Below are positions 41,415-49,322 of a DNA stretch of 64,000 nt, piece by piece. Source of the stretch: Gleimia europaea ACS-120-V-Col10b. Its GTDB lineage: Bacteria; Actinomycetota; Actinomycetes; Actinomycetales; Actinomycetaceae. The stretch is from positions 1,054,001-1,118,000 of the forward strand of contig NZ_KE150266.1 in assembly GCF_000411155.1 (NCBI RefSeq), in the 5' to 3' direction. The stretch's first letter is position 1. Each line of letters starts with the position of its first letter. Both the position numbers and the translations under genes were made by a program. The notes beneath the pieces were generated by a model. That model did not search any database, was not told where the DNA came from, and was given only the letters and a program-made list of their open reading frames with translations.

Positions 41415-42077
41415 CTAATCGACTTGTGCGGATGGGCAAAGGGGCGCGAGGGCGCAGCTGCCGCACTGCGGGGACCGCGCGTGACACACGCGCCGCCCAT
41501 GCTCGATAAGCCGATGGCAAAGCACGGTCCAGTCCTGCCCCGGCAGAGCTTTCGCAATGTCCCGCTCGATCGCAAGAGGCGTCTTAGCCGCAGACCAGCC
41601 GAGCCGCTTCGCTAGCCTGCCCACGTGCGTGTCCACGGTAATTGCCGGGATCCCAAACGCGTTACCCATGATGACGTGCGCAGTCTTGCGCCCTACTCCG
41701 GGTAGGGATTCAAGCTCAGACCGCGAACTGGGCACCTGCCCAGCAAACTTTTCATCCAACGCCTGCGCCATCTGCCGCAACTGGGTTGAGCGCCGATTTT
41801 GAAAACCCAGAGGCCGCACTATCTGAGCAATGTCAGCTTCGTTTGCATGTGCCATGTCGCGCGGCGTTGGATAAGCCGCAAACAGCGCGGGCGTCACGGT
41901 ATTCACCCGCTCGTCAGTGGTTTGGGCAGACAAGATAGTTGCCACCAGCAACTCAAAAGCATTTTCATGCGCCAGGGCGCACGCCGCGTCCGGATATAGG
42001 CGCGCCAGTGTCTGCGCCACCTCTTCTGGCTGGCTCGTAACCTCGTCTGGCTGGCTTTTGATTTGTTGCGCGTTCAT
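41415..42077 (-). CDS. nth: endonuclease III
   Basis: 220 residues from ATG at 42077, where TATGCT lies six nt upstream and no ribosome site occurs, so a leaderless mRNA is likely. The helix-hairpin-helix is LESLPGVGRKTAHVIMGNAFG (~122-142), with catalytic Lys in GVGRKTA and Asp in TVDTHVGRLAKRLG (~150). The 4Fe-4S cluster Cys are CHARSPQCGSCALAPLC (CX7CX2CX5C-type spacing). It removes oxidised pyrimidines and nicks the abasic site, in base excision repair. The FeS helix ends the protein, as in other Nth. The gene is divergent from the crp gene, as in mycobacteria. Confidence 0.95.
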   Translation of the reverse strand: MNAQQIKSQPDEVTSQPEEVAQTLARLYPDAACALAHENAFELLVATILSAQTTDERVNTVTPALFAAYPTPRDMAHANEADIAQIVRPLGFQNRRSTQLRQMAQALDEKFAGQVPSSRSELESLPGVGRKTAHVIMGNAFGIPAITVDTHVGRLAKRLGWSAAKTPLAIERDIAKALPGQDWTVLCHRLIEHGRRVCHARSPQCGSCALAPLCPSAQVD

Positions 42078-42275
42078 AACTAGAGCATACAAACCGTGCA
42101 GTTCCGCGCCTGGCAAACGTGCGCAACACCCGCCAAATCGTGAAGGAGTGTGCTGTTCTCCTCATAAAACGCACCAGAAGCAGTTAAACTGGTAAATAGG
42201 TGCGCGCATCCACGTTACGGGGGCGTACATACGCTTATAACCACATAGCCGCTTTGGCGGAGAATGAAGGTGACC

Positions 42276-42953
42276 GTGGAAAGAAACTACATCAGCCAAG
42301 TCCCTCTGTTTGAAGGGCTAGATGAAGCGCAGCAAAATTCGTTGCGCTCCAAAATGGGACAGACCACCCTGCGTCGCGGGGAGGTTCTATTCGAAGAGGG
42401 CGAACCTGGCAACCGTCTTTACATCATCACTGAAGGCAAGGTAAAGCTTGGCCACACCTCTACGGATGGGCGCGAGAACTTGCTTGCAGTGCTTGGCCCC
42501 GGCGAGATCATTGGTGAGCTGACCCTGTTTGATCCGGGCCCACGCTCCACCACTGCTACCGCAGTTTCACCGGTCACGTTGCTACACCTGGATCATGCTG
42601 ATCTAAGCACGATCTTGGATACGAACCCAACGATGGCTAAGCACATGCTACGCGCGTTGGCTCGCCGTCTGCGCCGCACCAACGAAAGCCTGGCGGACCT
42701 CGTCTTTTCTGACGTTCCCGGCCGCGTAGCTAAGGCCCTGCTTGACCTGGCAGATCGTTTTGGCACCCCGGCTGAAGATGGCGTTCACGTGCCGCACGAC
42801 CTCACGCAAGAAGAGCTCGCCCAGCTGGTTGGCGCTTCGCGTGAAACCGTTAACAAGTCGCTTGCCGATTTCGTTTCCCGTGGTTGGATCCACCTGGAGG
42901 GCCGTGCCGTCACACTCCTCGACCTTGATCGTCTGGCTCGCCGCGCGCGCTAG
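42276..42953 (+). CDS. Crp/Fnr-family regulator (Crp/GlxR-type)
   Basis: 225 residues from GTG 42276 (GAAGGTGA before it); ATG at 42264 is an alternative adding four residues. The cyclic-nucleotide domain has GEVLFEEGEPGNRLYIITEGKVKLG (~30-55) and GELTLFDPGPRSTTATA (~80-97), where GEL..FD.GPRS.TA matches the cAMP pocket of GlxR/Crp (Arg and Thr-Thr). The C-terminal HTH is TQEELAQLVGASRETVNKSLADFVSRGWI (~175-205). Strong likeness to actinobacterial Crp (LARRLRRTNESLADLVFSDVPGRVAK). It is a global cAMP-responsive regulator recognising TGTGA-N6-TCACA sites; two candidate sites lie in this window. Confidence 0.92.
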   Translation: MERNYISQVPLFEGLDEAQQNSLRSKMGQTTLRRGEVLFEEGEPGNRLYIITEGKVKLGHTSTDGRENLLAVLGPGEIIGELTLFDPGPRSTTATAVSPVTLLHLDHADLSTILDTNPTMAKHMLRALARRLRRTNESLADLVFSDVPGRVAKALLDLADRFGTPAEDGVHVPHDLTQEELAQLVGASRETVNKSLADFVSRGWIHLEGRAVTLLDLDRLARRAR

Positions 42954-42986
42954 TTAGATTTGTGAGGCCGTAGTTAGCCAAACAAT

Positions 42987-43022
42987 AAAAATGAGGGAAG
43001 GTGAAAACCTTCCCTCATTTTT
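42987..43022. terminator. strong intrinsic terminator after crp
   Basis: AAAATGAGGGAAGG pairs perfectly with CCTTCCCTCATTTT around a TGAAAA loop, followed by T residues. A-tract and T-tract flank both sides, so it can serve crp and the convergent 52-aa protein gene. Confidence 0.9.
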
Positions 43023-43048
43023 AAACGCTTGTGGGCGCTACGCGCGGC

Positions 43049-43207
43049 CTACGCTTTGGGCCTCTTCATGTACGCCACGAGGTTGTCCGGATTATTAGGT
43101 GCAGGCACCACCTGGACTAGCTCCCAACCGTCCTCGCCCCACTGGTCAAGGATTGCCTTCGTAGCGTGAATGATTAGGGGTACGGTTGCGTATTCCCATT
43201 TAGTCAT
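43049..43207 (-). CDS. 52-residue conserved protein between crp and whiB (DUF4177-like)
   Basis: Too short for many gene lists, but clear: ATG at 43207 with AGGAGTGACCT upstream, 52 residues, stop TAG at 43049. The sequence begins TKWEYATVPLIIHATKAILDQ and has WGEDGWELVQVVPAPNNPD and VAYMKRPK. The WEY..V and GWELV pattern is that of DUF4177-type small beta proteins, and it resembles the small protein found between crp and whiB4 in mycobacteria. It is co-oriented with whiB, 27 bp downstream of it. A regulatory or ligand-binding function is likely, not known. Confidence 0.85.
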   Translation of the reverse strand: MTKWEYATVPLIIHATKAILDQWGEDGWELVQVVPAPNNPDNLVAYMKRPKA

Positions 43208-43234
43208 AGGTCACTCCTATAAGAGGTATGCGCT

Positions 43235-43576
43235 CTAGCGACGAACGCGAGCGAGGACGCGCGGGATCTGCGGCGAGCGCAGTTCTTCTGCCAGCGGGTC
43301 GTCAGACTCCATGATCCACGTGCGCCAGTCAGTTACGTGAGTGTAGTAGCGTAGCATCGCGCGGCGTTCACGTTCTGTAAGACCGCCCCAAACACCGAAG
43401 TTAGCTTCGGACTGCAACGCGTCCGCTAGGCACTCAAGACGAACTGGGCATGCAATGCAACGGGAACGAACCTGGCGTTGCGCTGCCCCCTGTACAAATA
43501 ACGCGTCCGGAGTCTCAGTTGCGCAAAGCGCCTTTGCCGCCCAACTTTGATCCTTATCGGAATGTGCGTAGCTCAT
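43235..43576 (-). CDS. WhiB-family Fe-S transcription regulator (WhiB4-like by context)
   Basis: 113 residues from ATG at 43576, with GGGGTGAAG just upstream. The four cluster cysteines are in ALCATE, SRCIACPVRLECLADAL (CxxC plus C) about residues 20-55, and the glycine turn GVWGG with LTERERRAML (~62-78) follows. The C-terminal tail has basic residues (IPRVLARVRR) for DNA binding. WhiB proteins sense oxygen or nitric oxide through a 4Fe-4S cluster. Its location between the 52-aa protein and the class A PBP matches whiB4 (Rv3681c) next to ponA2. A candidate Crp site and a palindrome sit upstream. Confidence 0.93.
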   Translation of the reverse strand: MSYAHSDKDQSWAAKALCATETPDALFVQGAAQRQVRSRCIACPVRLECLADALQSEANFGVWGGLTERERRAMLRYYTHVTDWRTWIMESDDPLAEELRSPQIPRVLARVRR

Positions 43577-43618
43577 CTTCACCCCATTGTCCGCATGTGC
43601 TTTAAGCACTGAACCTGA

Positions 43619-43663
43619 TGTGACCATACACACAATTCGGGTTTCAGATCAAGTTGAAACCCG
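43619..43663. promoter_or_regulatory. candidate Crp site and 9-bp inverted repeat upstream of whiB
   Basis: TGTGACCATACACACA (43619-43634) fits TGTGA-N6-TCACA at 9 of 10 core bases. Next to it CGGGTTTCA (43638-43646) and TGAAACCCG (43655-43663) form a perfect inverted repeat with 8-bp spacing. Both are 43-88 bp from the whiB start, a reasonable place for control. Confidence 0.5.
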
Positions 43664-43825
43664 CTCAGACACCCTCCTAAACCAAACATTTGTGCAAATC
43701 ATCGTTACCTACCAGAATTATTTTCAAAATCTCTAGGCACAAAGTCCGGTTACAAAAGTTCTTCTAATTCGCGGCGTTTAGCGCCCGGTCGTTACAAAAA
43801 AGCGTTTTCAAAGTAGGCTTGAACC

Positions 43826-45961
43826 ATGTCGAATTCAGGTTCTCGTCACGTCGGAAAACGGCAGTTCGCCACGTTGCTTACCACGTTCTTGGCGTCTTCC
43901 GCGCTTTTTGGCGTGCTCTTAGCGGGGCTCGTTGTTCCCGCTGCGGGAGGGGCGGGCCTCGTAGCTAAAGCCGGCCCGCAGGTGTTTGACGCGCTACCCG
44001 CCGAGTTTGAAATCCTTCCCCCGTCCGAACAATCCACACTGCTTTCTGCCGACGGCAGCGTGCTAGCAACGTTCTACGCCGAGAACCGAATCATCGTTCC
44101 CCTCGAAGAAATTTCGCCCCACCTCCAAGACGCGATCATTGCCATCGAAGATAGACGCTTTTACGAACACAAGGGAATCGACCCCAACGGCATGGCACGC
44201 GCCGCGATCAACAACGTTTCAGATCAAAGCACGCAGGGCGCATCCACTATCACCCAGCAGTACGTGAAAAACACCCTCCTCGAAGCTGGATTGCAAGAGG
44301 GCGACCAAGACAAGATCGACGCGGCAACCGAGCAGACCATTAGCCGTAAGCTTCGCGAGGCCCGCTACGCCCTCGCTCTTGAACAAAAGATGTCGAAAGA
44401 TGACATTCTGACCGGTTACTTGAATATCGCCCCGTTTGGTACGAATGTTTACGGGGCGGAGGCGTCCGCGCGAAGGTACTTCTCTAAGTCCGCGAAAGAC
44501 CTGACGATTCCCGAGGCCGCAATGATGGCCGGGATGGTTAAATCACCCATCCAGTACGATCCGCTTAACGATCCGGAAGCCGCGCAGAACAGGCGTGACA
44601 CGGTGCTTGCCGCGATGCTTGCCGAAGAAAAGATCACGCAGGAAGAGTACGACCAGGCAACCGCGATCCCAATCGCTGACATGCTGAAACCAAACTTCCG
44701 CTCGCAGGGCTGCGCTGGCGCGGGTAACGCCGCATACTTCTGTGAATACGCGCGCCAGTACCTGCTGGCATCCGACCAGTTTGGCTCCAACGAGGCCGAG
44801 CGTAAACAAAAGCTACTTCGCGGTGGCCTCACCATCAAGACGACCCTGAACTCAAACATGCAGCAGGCCGCGTTCGAGGAAATCACGGGCCTGATTGGTG
44901 TGAATGACGCGTCTGGAGCCAACACGGCGCTGGTCACGCGCGAGGTATCCACCGGACGTATTCTTGCTATGGCGCAAAACACGAACTTTGGTGTTCCCAC
45001 CGAAAGTGACCCCCAGGCCACGCAGTCGAACTTCAACGTAGATAAGGCCGAGGGCGGCGGCGACGGCTTTTCTGCAGGATCAACGCTGAAGCCCTTCACG
45101 ATGCTGCAGTGGTTCCGCGAGGGACACGGAGCGTGGGAACGACTGGGCGGACATTCACCGCGCTTCGCGGCCTCAGAGTTCAACATCCCATGCGGTCCCG
45201 GATACGCATCAGACTGGACGGTTAGCGACCTTGCGGGTAAGGGCGGCACATTCAACGTGATCGACGCGACCTCGCTGTCAATCAACCGCGTATTCGCGGA
45301 AATGTCAACCAAACTGAACATGTGCGAAATTTTTGACGGCATGGCTGCACTTGGCATCGCGGAGGCGGACGGTTCGCCGCACAAACCATACCCGCCGCAG
45401 ATAATCGGCGCTCCCGCAACCCCACTGGCCCTCGCTGGCGCATACGCCGCGCTTGCGAACGATGGCGTGCTCTGCCAGCCGCTACCGGTTGATGAAGTAC
45501 TTGGCCGTGACGGTGGACAGATCGTGGCATACGAGCCATCCTGCGAGCAGGCGGTTCCCGCTAAGGAAGCGAACATGGTTTCAACCGTGCTGCAAAAGGT
45601 GGGCCGCTCCGGCTCTTACGCGAATATCGCTATTGGCCACCCCTTCATCGCTAAGACCGGTACTTCTGACGACAACGCTAACCTGTGGGTAGCTGGCGCA
45701 ACCAAGCAGATTTCAACGGTTGTGTGGGCCGGGCATGCTCGGGCATCCTCGCAGTCAATGAACGGCATCTACGCCAACGGCGTCCAGTGGGGCTACGTGT
45801 ATGGCGGCACGTTCACCGGGCCTGTATGGCGCGCATACATGAATCGAGCTACCGAGGGGATGGACTATGTAGACCTCCCGCAGGCCGATCTTGGCGCCGC
45901 ACCGCCGCCTCCAGCGCCACCCACGCAGCCGTCGCAAAACCGGGACGATAACAAAGACTAG
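43826..45961 (+). CDS. class A penicillin-binding protein (PonA-like)
   Basis: 711 residues. One N-terminal membrane helix (~20-45). The glycosyltransferase domain carries EDRRFYEHKGIDPNGMARAA (~112), GASTITQQYVKN (~140) and RKLREARYALALEQKMSKDDIL (~172). The transpeptidase has SAGSTLKPF (SxxK, ~415), a following SIN (~485) and KTGTSDDN (KTG, ~610). A C-terminal Pro-rich tail ends the protein, with no PASTA domain. It polymerises and cross-links peptidoglycan outside the membrane. TAGGCT lies six nt before ATG, so leaderless expression is likely. The gene order with whiB and the phosphoesterase equals ponA2 in mycobacteria. Confidence 0.94.
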   Translation: MSNSGSRHVGKRQFATLLTTFLASSALFGVLLAGLVVPAAGGAGLVAKAGPQVFDALPAEFEILPPSEQSTLLSADGSVLATFYAENRIIVPLEEISPHLQDAIIAIEDRRFYEHKGIDPNGMARAAINNVSDQSTQGASTITQQYVKNTLLEAGLQEGDQDKIDAATEQTISRKLREARYALALEQKMSKDDILTGYLNIAPFGTNVYGAEASARRYFSKSAKDLTIPEAAMMAGMVKSPIQYDPLNDPEAAQNRRDTVLAAMLAEEKITQEEYDQATAIPIADMLKPNFRSQGCAGAGNAAYFCEYARQYLLASDQFGSNEAERKQKLLRGGLTIKTTLNSNMQQAAFEEITGLIGVNDASGANTALVTREVSTGRILAMAQNTNFGVPTESDPQATQSNFNVDKAEGGGDGFSAGSTLKPFTMLQWFREGHGAWERLGGHSPRFAASEFNIPCGPGYASDWTVSDLAGKGGTFNVIDATSLSINRVFAEMSTKLNMCEIFDGMAALGIAEADGSPHKPYPPQIIGAPATPLALAGAYAALANDGVLCQPLPVDEVLGRDGGQIVAYEPSCEQAVPAKEANMVSTVLQKVGRSGSYANIAIGHPFIAKTGTSDDNANLWVAGATKQISTVVWAGHARASSQSMNGIYANGVQWGYVYGGTFTGPVWRAYMNRATEGMDYVDLPQADLGAAPPPPAPPTQPSQNRDDNKD

Positions 45962-45964
45962 AAG

Positions 45965-46981
45965 ATGGCTAAAGCTGGTGAATCCACGCGTGAAGCGGGC
46001 TCGCGAACATGGAGGAACATGAGCGCGAGGAAGTTGCTTAGTTCAACTGCGGTAGTTGCTACCGCGGCTGGCGTAAGCGTGGCCGCATGGACGCAGATTG
46101 AGCGGCGCATGCCGACGTTGCGCCGCTACGTGGTAGAACTTCCCGAGGGCCTCGAAACCCCAACGCTGCGCATACTGCAAATCGCGGACCCTCACCTGTA
46201 CCCTGGCCAGGACTTCCTCGTGGACTTCATTCGGGGACTCGCAGATGAAAATTTCGACTTCGTGGTTGCAACGGGCGACAACTTTGGATCGATTGCAGGT
46301 GCGGACATGGTTAGGCGTGCTTTCGAGCCGCTAATGGACCGGCCTGGAGCATTCGTTTTTGGCTCAAACGACTACTATTCGCCACGTAAGAAGCGCTGGT
46401 CCACTTACCTGACCGGTCCGTCAAAACACAGCAAGAAGCGAAACGTGCCGGACCTACCGTGGGAAGATCTCGCCAGTTTCTTTGAATCTGCTGGTTGGGT
46501 GAATCTGACTAATCAGGCGGAAGTCATTGACGTGCCTGTAAAGGGATCTATTTTTGAGGGCGACGCTGGACAAACTGGCCTGGTGCGAGTTGGCTTGATT
46601 GGTGTTGATGACCCGCACATCAAACGCGACCGCATCCCGGAGCTGCCGGACGGCTGGTACGCGGCTGACACGATTCGACTAGGCATAACGCACGCCCCCT
46701 ACCAGCGGGTTTTGAACGAGTACACCTCGGACGATGCGCACCTGATTCTTGCCGGACACACACACGGAGGGCAACTGTGCGTGCCCGGGTATGGCGCCCT
46801 GGTTACAAACTGCGACCTGCCGCGCGAGCTTGCCTCTGGCCTGACCATTTGGAGCTTTGCCGGCAAAGAGTCGCCACTACATGTGAGTGCCGGCTTGGGC
46901 ACCTCACCTTACGCGCCGGTTCGCTTCGCGTGCCGGCCAGAAGCCTCCATTATCGAAATGCGGCCGGCGGTCCGCACCTAA
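45965..46981 (+). CDS. membrane-anchored metallophosphoesterase (Rv3683-like)
   Basis: 338 residues, 3 bp after the PBP gene. An N-terminal helix (~20-38) anchors it. The metallophosphoesterase motifs are present with actinobacterial variants: QIADPHLYPGQDF (~72, DxH), VVATGDNFG (~95, GDN), VFGSNDYYSP (~122, in place of GNHD), and AGHTHGGQLCVPGYG (~258, GHTHGG). The insert with SKHSKKRNVPDLPWEDL is basic. It would hydrolyse a phosphoester in the periplasm-like wall space. In Mtb the orthologous gene follows ponA2, and a link to cell wall has been assumed from that. No substrate can be named. Confidence 0.88.
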   Translation: MAKAGESTREAGSRTWRNMSARKLLSSTAVVATAAGVSVAAWTQIERRMPTLRRYVVELPEGLETPTLRILQIADPHLYPGQDFLVDFIRGLADENFDFVVATGDNFGSIAGADMVRRAFEPLMDRPGAFVFGSNDYYSPRKKRWSTYLTGPSKHSKKRNVPDLPWEDLASFFESAGWVNLTNQAEVIDVPVKGSIFEGDAGQTGLVRVGLIGVDDPHIKRDRIPELPDGWYAADTIRLGITHAPYQRVLNEYTSDDAHLILAGHTHGGQLCVPGYGALVTNCDLPRELASGLTIWSFAGKESPLHVSAGLGTSPYAPVRFACRPEASIIEMRPAVRT

Positions 46982-47017
46982 CCGTTGGAATGTGAGGTAA
47001 ACGCATTCCTTTCAATT

Positions 47018-47045
47018 TTGGGGTTTGGCCCCCGCTGGTTATACT
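47018..47045 (+). promoter_or_regulatory. promoter of tRNA-Pro
   Basis: TTGGGG (47018-47023) and TATACT (47040-47045) are 16 bp apart and 19 bp before the tRNA. The -10 is close to consensus; the -35 is weaker. Confidence 0.55.
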
Positions 47046-47063
47046 TGTTGAGTCCAAGAGACA

Positions 47064-47143
<80 letters not shown>

Positions 47144-47145
47144 GC

Positions 47146-47188
47146 AAACCGCGGAAACTCAAACCAAAATGAGTGTCCGTGGTTTTTC
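47146..47188 (+). terminator. terminator following tRNA-Pro, inside the island
   Basis: AAACCGCGGAAACTCA (47146-47161) pairs with TGAGTGTCCGTGGTTT (47170-47185) in 15 of 16 positions including one G-T pair, with TTC after it. It would end tRNA transcription at the left end of the inserted island, replacing the original terminator now at 49116. Confidence 0.75.
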
Positions 47189-47222
47189 TAATTTCGGCTT
47201 ATAGGTCATTTCGGGCAACTGA

Positions 47223-48094
47223 TTCTTTAACGGGGATATTTCTTTGGTCATCGAATACCCGAAGGACCAGCCTTCGCGAGATTGCATTAGATACGCTTCT
47301 TGCCGCTTTCCCGGTGGACTTCTTGGTGAACTTTTACCGCAAGCATTTTGGCTGGCGCCCGGGCTGGAGGCTTGGTCGGTGGTGGAACATCCTTGCTTAC
47401 GCAGAAGATCTCCAACAAGCCTATCGACTGGAAGGAGGTAGGAATTGCTGCGACTGTTGGAGCAGTCACCGGCTTTGTTTCTATGGGTGTTTCGAACCTA
47501 ATTGGCGCCAAGATGGCCCAGGCGTCCCCAGCAGCTCAAAAAGCCCTGCTCACGCATGGGAATGTAGACAAGGTGCGTTCGGCTGGGACAGGGCTCTGGT
47601 CCCGGATGAATGGAACGTCAGCAATCCAGCAGGCAGTGAAGTACGAGGCTAAAAATAGCCTCAATATGGCCACAGATAACTTCACAAGGAAACTGCTAGG
47701 CGATATGGCTGGTGAAGTTGTGAGCTCCAATGCAGGATACGCAACAGAAACACTAATAGACGCGAACAAGATTTTCACTGTTGAAGGGTTGGCAACAAGT
47801 AACGCAAAGGGCCTAGTCAATGCGGCTACAAAAGCGCATGCAAGTGCTCTCACGTTTGGCGTCAATCCTATGCCTCTAGATGCGGATACAGCCTCCTTGG
47901 GTGAGAAGTGGGGTCGAGGCATATTCAAGGGTGCTGTTGACACCACGCAACGATCGTTTGTTGATTTTGTTGGTCACAACATTAAGAATGCTACTGAAAA
48001 AGATAGCGTGGATGGGGTCACTATGGGCGTTGACCATTCTGTCAATTTGGCTCAAGGGATCGCGTCAGGCATTAAAGACGGACTTGGAAAATAG
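47223..48094 (+). pseudogene. frameshifted toxin-like protein fragment, C-terminal part intact
   Basis: The open frame from TTG 47348 gives 248 residues: GARAGGLVGGGTSLLTQK, WKEVGIAATVGAVTGFVSMG, and a helix-rich C-terminus. The N-terminal side continues in other frames: LREIALDTLLAAFP in one and GGLLGELLPQAF in another. Joining them by one missing C near 47315 and one missing T in the T-run 47346-47349 gives a smooth glycine-zipper sequence, so at least two frameshifts are inferred. No start with ribosome site exists. Gly-rich zipper segments before a variable C-terminus are common in polymorphic toxins. It begins close behind the tRNA, so the N-terminus is lost. Lower GC than the neighbours. 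Confidence 0.6.
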
Positions 48095-48133
48095 AAGGAA
48101 TTATTCAATGAAAATAGGAGGAATTATTCAATG
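48095..48133 (+). repeat. duplicated ribosome-site/start segment
   Basis: GGAATTATTCAATG occurs twice in tandem, at 48097-48110 and 48120-48133, each with its own purine-rich site. The first ATG (48108) opens a 12-codon ORF ending at TGA across the second ATG; the second starts the PH-like protein gene at 48131. Confidence 0.65.
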
Positions 48134-48835
48134 GTTGAGCCGATGAAGTTTGGGCCGGAACAGAATATATGGTCCCCATACAATAAGAACTTGCCGCTCT
48201 TGTTGCGGAAGATGAGCAAGTACCCCGAAGAAACACGAGTATTTAACCAGGCACCAATTCTACTGGGTGTGGGAATACCCGGAGCACTCCTAATGACCCT
48301 AACAGCACTAATCATGACACCCGCTTACTTCCGCGGTACCAATGATGACCTCGCCTCGGTTATCGCACCAATACTAATGGCACTCTTTATGTACACCCTG
48401 ACGGCTATCGGACTGTTCCGCCGCTACGGTGTAGACCAAGACAAAGTCTGGTCAAAATTCGGCAAGATTTACTATAAGGAAGTCCGCTTCGACGAAATCA
48501 CTGACATCAAACTCAGTGTTACCAACCAGCGCTACAAGTTCTACAAAGGTGACAAGAAAATCAACCTGGACTACACGCGCTTCGACTACACCCTGGCTTT
48601 CATCCGCCTACTAGAAGAACTCCAACACCGCCGCTTCACACTCTACGGAGTATCACCAGATGACCCCAGCTGGGAAGACGAAGCCCAAATGGCCCGAAAT
48701 GACGTAGCCTGGAAGGCCTATGACAACCACCGCAAATACTACAACTCCCACCCCGAAGAACTCGCCAAACTAAACGCGCTAGTCCAACCACCGACAACTG
48801 CTAATACTGCAGCAGAGTCAGAACAGCCAACCTAG
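48131..48835 (+). CDS. membrane protein with PH-like domain, possible immunity protein
   Basis: 234 residues. Two close membrane helices (~45-68 and 76-97) are followed by a PH-like domain: DQDKVWSKFGKIYYKEVRFDEITDIKLSVTNQRYKFYKGDKKINLDYTRFD (~105-155), a strand series, and the helix TLAFIRLLEELQHRRF. The C-terminal ~60 residues are hydrophilic. Such membrane PH-like proteins are found as accessory or immunity-type genes after toxin genes. It follows the toxin-like fragment by 36 bp in the same direction. Immunity is an inference from the pairing only; other functions of bPH proteins are possible. It is in the island with low GC. Confidence 0.55.
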   Translation: MVEPMKFGPEQNIWSPYNKNLPLLLRKMSKYPEETRVFNQAPILLGVGIPGALLMTLTALIMTPAYFRGTNDDLASVIAPILMALFMYTLTAIGLFRRYGVDQDKVWSKFGKIYYKEVRFDEITDIKLSVTNQRYKFYKGDKKINLDYTRFDYTLAFIRLLEELQHRRFTLYGVSPDDPSWEDEAQMARNDVAWKAYDNHRKYYNSHPEELAKLNALVQPPTTANTAAESEQPT

Positions 48836-49067
48836 ACCCGCACCGAACAGCTACTGCCTCACCAGACTCAGAAGAAATCACCCAAACGGGATGCTCACAC
48901 TCACCAACCGACCGATAATTGTGCGTTCGGATGGATGACCCTAACTCTAAATTCTTTCGCTCTCCAGACACTTCCATGTCACCCGACTTCGCGCATCTGA
49001 TTAACTTTGATAAGCTCACGCGGTCCTGAACACTTGGAAGCAAGCGGTTTGGAAACTAGCGAAATCA

Positions 49068-49115
49068 TTCGGGACGAAGAGGTCGTGGGTTCAAATCCCG
49101 CCACCCCGACACACT
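49068..49115. repeat. right attachment-like repeat (attR)
   Basis: Identical over 48 bp to 47096-47143, the tRNA-Pro 3' end from the anticodon loop onward. Here it has no acceptor 5' half and cannot make a tRNA. With the left copy it marks a 1,972-bp insertion. Between 48836 and here I see no other gene. No integrase gene is present. Confidence 0.85.
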
Positions 49116-49146
49116 AGCTAGGAGTTTGAACCTCCTAGCTTTTTTG
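49116..49146 (+). terminator. original terminator of tRNA-Pro, displaced by the island
   Basis: AGCTAGGAG pairs with CTCCTAGCT around TTTGAAC and is followed by six T residues. It abuts the right attachment repeat, exactly where the terminator of an uninterrupted tRNA-Pro gene would be. Confidence 0.85.
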
Positions 49147-49272
49147 TTTCCCACAAAAACTCCGACGAGGTGAGGTAACTATGTCTGCACGCCTCACCTG
49201 CGACCTCGAAACTAAACATCTAACCACCTTTCTATTGAGGCGAGGGGCAGGCCGCGTCCTAGTAACAAAAAG

Positions 49273-49298
49273 TTGGAGGGCGCCGTAGCGCCCTCCAA
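49273..49298 (-). terminator. terminator of the DUF5692 operon
   Basis: TTGGAGGGCGC and GCGCCCTCCAA form perfect 11-bp arms around CGTA. On the minus strand it is followed by CTTTTTG, right after the gene that ends at 49323. Confidence 0.85.
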
Positions 49299-49322
49299 CC
49301 AAATATCAGCTCTTTTCAGCCA

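Noticed and set aside
49181..49289. 36-codon forward frame between attR and the DUF5692 operon
   Set aside because: No convincing ribosome site, ends inside the terminator stem, no conserved pattern.
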